From the NCBI RefSeq assembly GCF_014205135.1, contig NZ_JACHMY010000001.1, positions 682,001-746,000 of the forward strand: a stretch of 64,000 nt of DNA, given 5' to 3'. A program made the position numbers and the translations under genes. Below are positions 16,567-23,156 of this stretch, piece by piece. The stretch comes from Kribbella italica (GTDB lineage Bacteria > Actinomycetota > Actinomycetes > Propionibacteriales > Kribbellaceae). Within the stretch, counting starts at the first letter, position 1; the number at the start of each line of letters is the position of its first letter. The notes below the pieces were generated by a model that saw only the letters and a program-made list of their open reading frames with translations, was not told the origin of the DNA and ran no database searches.

Positions 16567-17411
16567 GGCAGCGTGAGGATCTCGGCGCCGGTGTCCGTGA
16601 CGAGCAGGGTGTGCTCGAACTGCGCGGTGCGGGACTTGTCCTTGGTGCTGGCGGTCCAGCCGTCGTCCCACAGGTCGTAGTCGTAGCTGCCCAGGGTGAG
16701 CATCGGCTCGATGGTGAACGTCATGCCGGGCTCGATCACGTCGTCGAACCGCTCGTCGTCGTAGTGCGGGATGATCAGGCCGGAGTGGAACGACGTCGCG
16801 ATGCCGTGGCCGGTGAAGTCGCGGACGACGCCGTACCCGAAGCGCTTGGCGTACGACTCGATCACGCGGCCGATGATGCTGACCTGGCGGCCGGGCTTCA
16901 CGGCCTTGATCCCGCGCAGGAGGGCCTCGTGCGTGCGCTCGACCAGCAGCCGGCTCTCCTCGTCGACGTCGCCGACCAGGAACGTCGCGTTGGTGTCGCC
17001 GTGCACGCCGTCGAGGAACGCGGTGATGTCGACGTTGACGATGTCGCCGTTCTCCAGCGGACGGTCGTCGGGGATGCCGTGGCAGATCACCTCGTTGACC
17101 GAGGTGCACAGGGACTTCGGGTAGTTGCGGTAGCCGAGCGTCGACGGGTACGCGTCGCGTTCCACCAGGTACTCGTGGCCGACCACGTCGAGCTCGTCGG
17201 TGGTCACTCCGGGCTTCGCGGCAGCGCCGACGGCCTGCAGCGCCCGCGCGGCGAGTTGGCTCGCGACGCGCATCTTCTCGACCAGTTCGGGGGACGTGAC
17301 GTAGGAGCCCTCGTGCGGCGTCGGCGCGGGCTTGTCCACGTACTCCGGGCGCGGAACGGAGGCGGGAACAGGGCGGCGCGGCGAGATGATGCCGGGAGTG
17401 AGAATCGACAT
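16563..17411 (-). CDS. map: Methionine aminopeptidase, type I
   Basis: A 282-residue enzyme that removes the initiator Met from nascent proteins. After an approximately 40-residue N-terminal extension (with [18 protein letters not shown], typical of actinobacterial MapB), the pita-bread fold begins at [17 protein letters not shown]. Metal ligands are visible in [21 protein letters not shown] (two Asp), [12 protein letters not shown] (His), FTIEPML (Glu) and [10 protein letters not shown] (Glu). [10 protein letters not shown] carries the substrate-side His. The ATG at 17411 is well supported by the conserved start MSILTPG. A TAGAAT -10-like box (17426-17421) lies upstream and the gene is divergent from a 63-residue ORF. 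It is followed, with a 4-bp overlap, by a GNAT gene. Confidence 0.95.
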   Translation of the reverse strand: MSILTPGIISPRRPVPASVPRPEYVDKPAPTPHEGSYVTSPELVEKMRVASQLAARALQAVGAAAKPGVTTDELDVVGHEYLVERDAYPSTLGYRNYPKSLCTSVNEVICHGIPDDRPLENGDIVNVDITAFLDGVHGDTNATFLVGDVDEESRLLVERTHEALLRGIKAVKPGRQVSIIGRVIESYAKRFGYGVVRDFTGHGIATSFHSGLIIPHYDDERFDDVIEPGMTFTIEPMLTLGSYDYDLWDDGWTASTKDKSRTAQFEHTLLVTDTGAEILTLP

Positions 17412-17420
17412 GGTGGGATC

Positions 17421-17442
17421 ATTCTAGTTAGTTGCGACAACT
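17421..17442. promoter_or_regulatory. map -10 box and AGTTG palindrome
   Basis: TAGAAT on the minus strand (17426-17421) is a plausible -10 for map. Next to it AGTTGCGACAACT (17430-17442) is a perfect 5-bp-arm palindrome with a 3-bp centre, lying between the divergent map and 63-residue ORF starts. The binding protein is unknown. Confidence 0.4.
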
Positions 17443-17466
17443 TCACCGGGAAGGTGGTCCGCTGCG

Positions 17467-17658
17467 ATGGCCGACGACGATCACAGCAACGAGTGGTACT
17501 ACAACACGAAGACCGGCGAGGTCGAGCCCTACCAGGGTGCGAAGTCCGCCGACCGGCTCGGTCCGTACAGCTCGCGGGAGGAAGCCGCGCGGGCCTACGA
17601 GATCGCCAAGGAACGCAACGAGTCCTGGGACAACGACCCGAAGTGGAACGACGACTGA
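17467..17658 (+). CDS. Small conserved SPOR-like protein
   Basis: A 63-residue acidic, Trp/Tyr-rich protein: EWYYNTKTGEVE at the start, then DRLGPYSSREEAARAYEIAKERNESWDND. The pattern (aromatic start, GPY plus EEAARA helix) resembles half of a SPOR-type fold and is a widespread actinobacterial mini-protein annotated as SPOR-domain-like or hypothetical. No signal peptide or membrane segment is seen, so it is cytoplasmic. AAGGTGG upstream of the ATG serves as ribosome binding site. It is divergent from map and followed by a strong terminator. Function unknown. Confidence 0.75.
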   Translation: MADDDHSNEWYYNTKTGEVEPYQGAKSADRLGPYSSREEAARAYEIAKERNESWDNDPKWNDD

Positions 17659-17678
17659 ACAGCACCCGCTGAACGTGC

Positions 17679-17711
17679 CGAGGGGCACCACCGCACAGGT
17701 GGTGCCCCTCG
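17679..17711. terminator. Bidirectional terminator hairpin
   Basis: A perfect 14-bp stem (CGAGGGGCACCACC at 17679-17692 with its complement at 17698-17711) and a 5-nt loop lie between the convergent 63-residue ORF and the histone-like gene. Placement and strength support termination from both sides. Confidence 0.8.
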
Positions 17712-17727
17712 ATCGTTCGTACGGCGA

Positions 17728-18387
17728 CTAACGCGACGTCGCCTTGCGGGCCGGCGCCTTGCGCGCGGTCGTCCGCTTGGCCACGGTCTTGCGGGCCGGG
17801 GCCTTCTTCGCGGGAGCCTTCTTCGCGGCGACCTTACGCGCCGGCGCCTTCTTCGCGGCGACCTTGGCCGGGGCCTTCTTGGCGGCGACCTTGCGGGCCG
17901 GAGCCTTCTTCGCCGGGGCCTTCTTGGCCGCGACCTTGCGAGCCGGTGCCTTCTTGGCGACGGTCTTCTTCGCGGCGACCTTCTTGGCGGGAGCCTTCTT
18001 CGCCACGGTCTTCTTCGCCGTCGTCTTCTTGGCCGGGGCCTTCTTGGCCGTCGTTACCTTTTTGGCGGCGACCTTCTTCGCCGGCGCCTTCTTGGCGACG
18101 GTCTTCTTCGCGACGACCTTCTTGGCGGGAGCCTTCTTCGCCGTGGTCTTCTTCGCGGCCGTCGTCTTCTTCACCGCCGTGGTCTTCTTCGTGGCGGTCT
18201 TCTTGGCGGGTGCCTTGGAGACCGCCTTCTTGGCCGCACTCACCTTCTTCGTCACTGTCTTCTTCGCTGCCGTGACCTTGCGCGCGGTCGTTGTCTTCGC
18301 GGCTGGGGCCTTCTTGGCGACAGTCTTCTTGGCGGGAGAAGCCTTTTTGGCTGTCGCCTTCCCTGCGGCTGCCTTCTTGGCTGGCAC
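17728..18387 (-). CDS. Histone-H1-like lysine/alanine-rich DNA-binding protein
   Basis: A 219-residue protein composed almost entirely of KKA, AKK, PAKK and TAKK repeats (for example [13 protein letters not shown] and its variants more than ten times), strongly basic and without a globular domain. It resembles the C-terminal tail of actinobacterial HupB and eukaryotic histone H1 and should compact or coat DNA or RNA non-specifically. There is no HU-type N-terminal body, so this is a stand-alone tail protein. I chose the GTG at 18387 because AGGAGG lies 4 nt upstream; the longer frame has no such signal. The internal repeats make length variation between strains likely. It ends 17 bp from a strong shared terminator. 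Confidence 0.85.
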   Translation of the reverse strand: MPAKKAAAGKATAKKASPAKKTVAKKAPAAKTTTARKVTAAKKTVTKKVSAAKKAVSKAPAKKTATKKTTAVKKTTAAKKTTAKKAPAKKVVAKKTVAKKAPAKKVAAKKVTTAKKAPAKKTTAKKTVAKKAPAKKVAAKKTVAKKAPARKVAAKKAPAKKAPARKVAAKKAPAKVAAKKAPARKVAAKKAPAKKAPARKTVAKRTTARKAPARKATSR

Positions 18388-18681
18388 TCTGCCTCCTTGG
18401 TGCGGCTGAGGAAAACCACGGTGGATTCCTCGTCGTCCTGATGATGACAACACTTGGTGCCCACGTAAAGCACCTGTTTCGCCCACAGGTCAAGGCATCC
18501 GCGCCGGCAATTCGGGCGGTAATGCCGAAAATCCTTGTGCAGAAGGGTTTTCGGTGACCCTTGAGCATGCCGGAAGGCGCCGAAGAAATGTTGGCGACAC
18601 GCGCGCCAACTGGCCACTTCGGCACGTTTTCGGACAGTGTTGTCCTCGGCAACGTCTCTGCGAACGATCGGATCCGGTGCG

Positions 18682-19428
18682 GTGCGAACCCTGTACGACG
18701 ACCTTCACCACCCCGTCGAACTCCCGGCGAACCTCACGTCGGTGGTCAGCATCGTGCCGTCGTTGACGGAGTCGATCGCGCACACGCACCGGCCTTTGCT
18801 GACCGGCGCGACGGACTGGTGCAGCCATCCGCACGACCTCGACGTGACACGCGTTCGCGGCACCAAGAATCCCGATGTCGAACGCATCGTGGCGTTGCGT
18901 CCCGACGTCGTCGTCGCGAACGCCGAAGAGAATCGCGCCGTCGATCTCGACGCGTTGCGCGCGCACGGAATCGCGGTGTGGGTGACCACACCAACGACGG
19001 TCGAGGAGTCACTGACTTCACTCGAACGAATGCTCTCGGCGATCACCGGCGGCACACCGTCGTGGCTCGGCGAAGCACGCGAGGTGTGGCGCACGCCGTA
19101 CGACGGACCGCGCCGGCGGGCCGTCATTCCGATCTGGCGAAAGCCGTGGATGGCACTCGGCCGGGACACGTTCGCGGGTGATGTTCTGCGACGGCTCGGG
19201 ATCGACAACGTGCTGACGGAATCGCCCGAACGTTATCCGCGGTTCGAGCTCGGCGCGTTACCGCCGTACGACGTGGTGGTGCTGCCGGACGAGCCGTACG
19301 CCTTTTCTCCCGACGACGGTCCGGAGGTATTCGACCGGCCGGCGAAGTGCGTTTCCGGGCGCCATCTGACCTGGTACGGGCCTTCGCTGGTCGAGGCGCG
19401 GGCGGTGCTCAGCGGACAGCTGGCGTGA
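18682..19428 (+). CDS. Helical-backbone metal-receptor protein (BtuF/FhuD-like, no signal peptide)
   Basis: A 248-residue protein with the type III periplasmic-binding-protein fold: VVSIVPSLTESIAH near residues 21-34 and RVRGTKNPDVERIVALRPDVVVANAEENR, typical of cobalamin and siderophore receptors, followed by a long backbone helix and a second lobe (WMALGRDTFAGDVLRRLGIDNVL). It lacks a signal peptide or lipobox, so it is cytoplasmic, as in the stand-alone cobalamin-binding-protein subgroup. The GTG at 18682 is preferred; a more upstream start adds a poorly conserved leader. An iron-box promoter and a Cys-rich mini-gene follow immediately, which hints at iron metabolism. The ligand could equally be a corrinoid. 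Confidence 0.75.
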   Translation: MRTLYDDLHHPVELPANLTSVVSIVPSLTESIAHTHRPLLTGATDWCSHPHDLDVTRVRGTKNPDVERIVALRPDVVVANAEENRAVDLDALRAHGIAVWVTTPTTVEESLTSLERMLSAITGGTPSWLGEAREVWRTPYDGPRRRAVIPIWRKPWMALGRDTFAGDVLRRLGIDNVLTESPERYPRFELGALPPYDVVVLPDEPYAFSPDDGPEVFDRPAKCVSGRHLTWYGPSLVEARAVLSGQLA

Positions 19429-19463
19429 CCTGCGCCACGGTCGTTGCCGTCTCAGGTAGACGG

Positions 19464-19485
19464 TTAGGTCAGGCTCACCTATCCT
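19464..19485 (+). promoter_or_regulatory. IdeR/DtxR-type iron box overlapping a -10 element
   Basis: TTAGGTCAGGCTCACCTAT (19464-19482) matches the DtxR/IdeR consensus TTAGGTTAGSCTAACCTAA at 16 of 19 positions. Its right end overlaps TATCCT (19480-19485), a TANNNT -10 box placed 6 nt before the GTG at 19492. An iron-loaded repressor bound here would block transcription of the mini-gene, giving iron-repressed expression. Confidence 0.7.
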
Positions 19486-19491
19486 CCTAAC

Positions 19492-19668
19492 GTGCCGGAG
19501 ATGACCGCGAAGAAGAAGTGCTGCAAGGACAAGCCGAGGTGCAAGAAGTGCCCGGTGGTCCTCAAGCGGCTGGCTGATGCCGGCTGCGCGGAGCGCCTCG
19601 ACCTGCGGCACTACGTGGTGGACAAGAAGGTCAAGAAGAAGGTCCTGAAGCAGGCCCGCGAGCGCTGA
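19492..19668 (+). CDS. Cys-rich basic mini-protein, iron-regulated, leaderless
   Basis: A 58-residue protein rich in Lys and Cys: KKKCCKDKPRCKKCPVVLKRL gives a CCx5CxxC cluster near residues 9-18, followed by ADAGCAERLDL and a Lys-rich C-terminus (VVDKKVKKKVLKQARER). The cysteine pattern suggests binding of Zn, Fe or an Fe-S centre. The start is GTG 19492, where the -10 spacing predicts transcription to begin; ATG 19501 would give 55 residues but has no spaced ribosome site. Similar short proteins occur in actinobacteria next to iron genes; no function is known to me. It is preceded by the metal-receptor gene and is convergent with the Nudix gene. Confidence 0.72.
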   Translation: MPEMTAKKKCCKDKPRCKKCPVVLKRLADAGCAERLDLRHYVVDKKVKKKVLKQARER

Positions 19669-19683
19669 GGCCCGCGGCCAGCA

Positions 19684-20181
19684 TCAGGACGCCTGCCGCA
19701 GCGTGATCGCCTCGACCGCGACCCGCAGCAGCCCTGGGATCGTGACGTGCGCGGCCTGACCGGTCGCCTCCAGCTCGTCGGGGTGCCACCAGCCGTGGTC
19801 GCTGATCGTCTCCAGCTCGAGCGCCTCCTGGTTGGCGAACGACACCTCGACCGTGTCGACACCGACCGCGAAGAACGTCTGGTGCTGGATGATCGGGCAG
19901 CCGCCCCACTCGAACTCGATCGTGTTGGTCGCGACCGGTTCGCCGAGCGCGTCGGTCGGCAGCAGGATGCCGACCTCCTCGCGCAGTTCCCGCAGCCCTG
20001 CCTGCACAACGGTCTCGCCCGCCTCGACGCCGCCGCCGATCGTGAACCAGTACGGCGTACCGGGTTTCAGCGGGTCCCAGCCGTGCAGCAGCAGCACCTT
20101 CCCGTCCGGGCGGACGGGCAGGACGCGGGCCGTCGTCCGCCGGACGACGGTGCCTGGTGGTGGCAACCGGGAATCTGTCAC
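19684..20181 (-). CDS. Nudix hydrolase
   Basis: A 165-residue Nudix protein. The complete Nudix box is at residues 50-72 (GGVEAGETVVQAGLRELREE, then VGI), including the REUXEE core that binds Mg2+ and positions the water. The fold starts at RRTTARVLPVRPDGKVLLLHG and the C-terminal WWHPDELEATG closes the domain. Substrates of this subgroup are typically nucleoside diphosphate derivatives or oxidised nucleotides, but the specificity cannot be read. The ATG at 20181 fits the conserved start. It stands alone, convergent with the Cys-rich mini-gene. Confidence 0.9.
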   Translation of the reverse strand: MTDSRLPPPGTVVRRTTARVLPVRPDGKVLLLHGWDPLKPGTPYWFTIGGGVEAGETVVQAGLRELREEVGILLPTDALGEPVATNTIEFEWGGCPIIQHQTFFAVGVDTVEVSFANQEALELETISDHGWWHPDELEATGQAAHVTIPGLLRVAVEAITLRQAS

Positions 20182-20311
20182 ATCTCAAAACGCTAGACGA
20201 CCTGTCCCGTCCTTCGACCGCTTCCCCGGCGCGTCGCCGTCAGCAACTGGCGGGCACGAGCGACGGGATCCACACGCGCCGGTGGTTGGAGCGCGGTGAG
20301 ACGATCGCCGT

Positions 20312-21220
20312 ATGACAGCGCGCATCGGTCTGGGTCTGGCCGCTCTGGGACGTCCCGGCTACATCAACCTCGGGCACGACGAGGACCTGCCGCCGGGCCG
20401 CGAGGTCGAGGACCTGCGCCGTCGTACGCACGAACTGCTCGACCAGGCCTGGCAGTCCGGAGTCCGGTACTTCGACGCGGCGCGCTCGTACGGACTGGCG
20501 GAAGCGTTCCTCGGCGAGTGGCTTGCCGCCGACCCGAAGCGCCGGGCGCAGCTGACGGTCGGGTCGAAATGGGGCTACACGTACGTCGCCGACTGGCGCT
20601 CGGACGCCGACCAGCACGAGATCAAGGACCACTCGCTCGCGACCTTCGAACGCCAGTGGCCGGAGACCCTGGAGGCTCTTGGCGGCGCGCCGGACTTCTA
20701 CCTCGTGCACAGCCTGACGCAGGACAGTCCCGCGCTGGCCGACACGAAACTGCTCGACCGGCTAGGTGAGCTGGCGGCGACCGGCGTACGGGTCGGTCTG
20801 TCGACGAGTGGTCCGCACCAGGCCGAGACCCTGCGCGCGGCGCTGAAGCTCGACGGTCCGTTCACGGCGGTCCAGTCGACCTGGAACGTGCTCGAACGGT
20901 CGGTCGGGCCGGCGCTCGCCGAGGCTCACGACGCCGGGTGGTTCGTCGTCGTCAAGGAAGCGGTCGCCAACGGACGGCTGACGGCGAAGGCCGGTACGAC
21001 GCCGTTCACGGCGTTCGCCGCCCAGCATCACGTCGCTCCCGACTCGCTGGCGCTCGGTGCCGCGCTGGCCAACTCGTGGGCCGACATCGTGCTCAGCGGC
21101 GCGACGACCGCTGAGCAACTCGCGAGCAATCTCGCGGCGACGGACGTCGAGCCGCTCGCCGAGTTCACGCAGACTCCCGCGGAGTACTGGACCGAACGGT
21201 CAGCCCTGCCGTGGATCTGA
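20312..21220 (+). CDS. Aldo/keto reductase
   Basis: A 302-residue (beta/alpha)8 oxidoreductase. Catalytic tetrad candidates are seen in FDAARSYGLAEAFLGEWL (Asp and Tyr), VGSKWGY (Lys) and DFYLVHSL (His). The NADPH-binding end is present as SGATTAEQLASNL. It reduces aldehydes or ketones with NADPH; the substrate is unknown. The variant DAARSYGLAE (rather than DTAxxYG) is seen in the actinobacterial group. The start ATG at 20312 fits MTARIGLGLAALG. Its 3' end overlaps the convergent PdxR-type regulator by 21 bp. Confidence 0.88.
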   Translation: MTARIGLGLAALGRPGYINLGHDEDLPPGREVEDLRRRTHELLDQAWQSGVRYFDAARSYGLAEAFLGEWLAADPKRRAQLTVGSKWGYTYVADWRSDADQHEIKDHSLATFERQWPETLEALGGAPDFYLVHSLTQDSPALADTKLLDRLGELAATGVRVGLSTSGPHQAETLRAALKLDGPFTAVQSTWNVLERSVGPALAEAHDAGWFVVVKEAVANGRLTAKAGTTPFTAFAAQHHVAPDSLALGAALANSWADIVLSGATTAEQLASNLAATDVEPLAEFTQTPAEYWTERSALPWI

Positions 21221-22621
21221 GATCACGTCGGCCAGCACGCGAACCCCGCGGCGGATCGCCGACTCGTTGACGTTGCCGAAGCCCATCACCAGCCCGGGCT
21301 CGGCCGCGCCGACGTCGTCCATCCGGTAGTCGCCCAGACCGCGCACGGCCACCGAACGTTGCGCGGCCGCCGCGACGACGGCCGCCTCATCCGCTCCGGA
21401 CGGCAGCCGGAGTACGGCGTGACAGCCGGCCGCGAGGCCGGTCAGCCGCAGCGCGGGAAGGTGCTCGTTGACCGCGTCGATGAGCGCGTCCCGGCGTACC
21501 TGGTACGTCGTGCGCATCCGGCGCAGATGCCGGTCGTAGCGACCCGACTCCATCAACCGGGCCAGCGCCAGCTGGTCCAGCGCGGGTGCTCCACGGCTGG
21601 TCAGCGCCTTGGTCTCGACGAGGCCGTCGACGATCGTCGGCGGAGCGAAGATCCAGCCGATCCGGATGCCCGGCGCGAGCGTCTTGCTCACCGAGCCGAG
21701 CGCGATCACCCGCTCAGGAGCCAAGCCCTGCAGGGATCCGACCGGTTGCCGGTCGTACCGGAACTCCGAGTCGTACTCGTCCTCGATCACGAACCCGTCC
21801 ACCTGCTCGGCCCACGCCACCAGCTCCTGCCGGCGTCCCGGACTGAGCGCGACACCGGTCGGGCACTGATGCGCGGGAGTCAGTACGACGGCCCGCGCGC
21901 CGCTCGCGCTCAGCGCGGCGACCTCGACGCCCTCCTCGTCGACCGGGACCGGAACCGACCGCAGACCGAAGCGCTCGGCGATCCGGTCGTGGTCGCGCGG
22001 GCCGGGGCTCTCGAGACCGACGCAATCGACGCCGTGCTGCGCGAGCGTGGCGAGGACAAGTGTGAGCGCGTGCCGGAAGCCGGTCGTCACGATCGTGCGT
22101 TCCGCGACGGACGCTCCCGCGCGGACACGGCGGTGGTAGGCCGCGAGGACCTCGCGCAGCCGTGGGTCGCCGCGGTCGGGTTCGTCGCCCATCAGCGTCG
22201 CGGGCGCGAGCCGGGCCGCGTCGCCGAGCGCCCAGACCCAGTCGCGGACCGGCGCGGAGGCGAGGTCGGGGATGCCGTACTCGAAGTCGACGTCGAAGCG
22301 TGGCGACGGGTGGTCGACGGGCGTCGTACGGGCCGGCGCGGTGGCTTCCGCGCGCTCGGCGACGCGCGTGCCGGAGCCGACCTCGCTGACCAGGTAGCCC
22401 TCGGCGTACAGCTGGGCGTAGGTGTCGACGACGAGGCCGCGCGAGATGCCGAGCTGGTCGGCGAGGCCGCGGGAGGACGGCAGCCGTTCGCCGGGGCGCA
22501 GCGCGCCGGTGCGGATCGCCGTCCGGAGCTTCTCCTGCAACTGGTGCCCGAGCTGCCGCGGCGTCCCGCGGTCGAGCTGCAGGAGCAGCCCAGGACCGTC
22601 GCCCTTCCACTGCACCGTCAT
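21200..22621 (-). CDS. PdxR/MocR-type GntR regulator with aminotransferase domain
   Basis: A 473-residue fusion regulator. Residues about 17-85 are a GntR winged helix (LRTAIRTGALRPGERLPSSR, GLADQLGISRGLVVDTYAQL, GYLVSEVGSGTRV). Residues about 115-473 are a fold-type-I aminotransferase-like domain with IVTTGFRHAL, ESPGPRDH, EDEYDSEFRYD and the PLP-lysine motif GSVSKTLAPGIRIGW. MocR/PdxR proteins sense pyridoxal phosphate or amine ligands and activate vitamin B6 or amine genes. I chose the ATG at 22621; the frame upstream adds a non-conserved leader. The target is not obvious: no pdxS/pdxT lies nearby. The HAD remnant and panB lie beyond its start on the same strand. Confidence 0.9.
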   Translation of the reverse strand: MTVQWKGDGPGLLLQLDRGTPRQLGHQLQEKLRTAIRTGALRPGERLPSSRGLADQLGISRGLVVDTYAQLYAEGYLVSEVGSGTRVAERAEATAPARTTPVDHPSPRFDVDFEYGIPDLASAPVRDWVWALGDAARLAPATLMGDEPDRGDPRLREVLAAYHRRVRAGASVAERTIVTTGFRHALTLVLATLAQHGVDCVGLESPGPRDHDRIAERFGLRSVPVPVDEEGVEVAALSASGARAVVLTPAHQCPTGVALSPGRRQELVAWAEQVDGFVIEDEYDSEFRYDRQPVGSLQGLAPERVIALGSVSKTLAPGIRIGWIFAPPTIVDGLVETKALTSRGAPALDQLALARLMESGRYDRHLRRMRTTYQVRRDALIDAVNEHLPALRLTGLAAGCHAVLRLPSGADEAAVVAAAAQRSVAVRGLGDYRMDDVGAAEPGLVMGFGNVNESAIRRGVRVLADVISDPRQG

Positions 22622-22680
22622 GGCGCCTCCCAAGTGGTTCACCGGCCGACCCCCGGAATCGACCTTCAGCCCGTGTCGCA

Positions 22681-22697
22681 TTCGACCACATGTCGAA
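22681..22697. promoter_or_regulatory. Palindrome upstream of the PdxR-type gene
   Basis: TTCGACCACATGTCGAA (6-bp arms TTCGAC and GTCGAA, 5-bp spacer) lies 60 bp upstream of the regulator start. Self-regulation through this site is a guess from position and symmetry. Confidence 0.3.
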
Positions 22698-22763
22698 GGT
22701 CGTCAGCCGAGGGCGGGAACACCCTGCGCGAGATCGTCGACTACCGCGTGCGCACCAGTACGC

Positions 22764-23156
22764 TCAGCGCGCAGCCAGCACCTTGGGAAGCTCGCGCAGG
22801 GTCGTGAGAACGGCATCCGGCCGGTGCCCGGGCGGCGGGCACGGGAAGGCGCTCCGGTTTGAGCCAAATGCCTGTCCAGCCTGCGGCTTGCGGGCCGGTC
22901 ACGTCGTTCGGTAGCGAGTCCCCGATCATCGCACCCGGCGTCCGATCCACCTTCTCCGCCGCTATTTCGTACGCCGCGAGATCGGGCTTGGCGACGCCGA
23001 GGTCCTGCGCGAACAGCACGACGTCGAACAGCTCGTCCAGCCCCGGCCTTGACCGTGGAGCTTCGCCAGGGTTGCGTGCAAGGACCTGCGCATCACCTGG
23101 TCGAAGTTCCACAGCGTGTTGTCGCCGTCGAAGAACAGCGTGTCGATCAGCGGCGG
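22764..23156 (-). pseudogene. Broken HAD-family hydrolase
   Basis: Directly after the panB stop, the minus strand reads LIDTLFFDGDNTLWNFDQVMRRS without an ATG or GTG; DGDNTLW is HAD motif I. After about 35 residues the frame changes and the text jumps to LDELFDVVLFAQDLGVAKPD (motif III Lys region) and GAMIGDSLPNDVTGPQAAGWTGIWL (motif IV). The roughly 100-residue cap domain with motif II is absent. Near 22850 an AAA tract holds one extra A, after which the expected C-terminus (PDAVLTTLRELPKVLAAR) continues in another frame to a TGA at 22764. The gene has therefore lost its start codon, its cap and its frame in two places. Confidence 0.65.
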
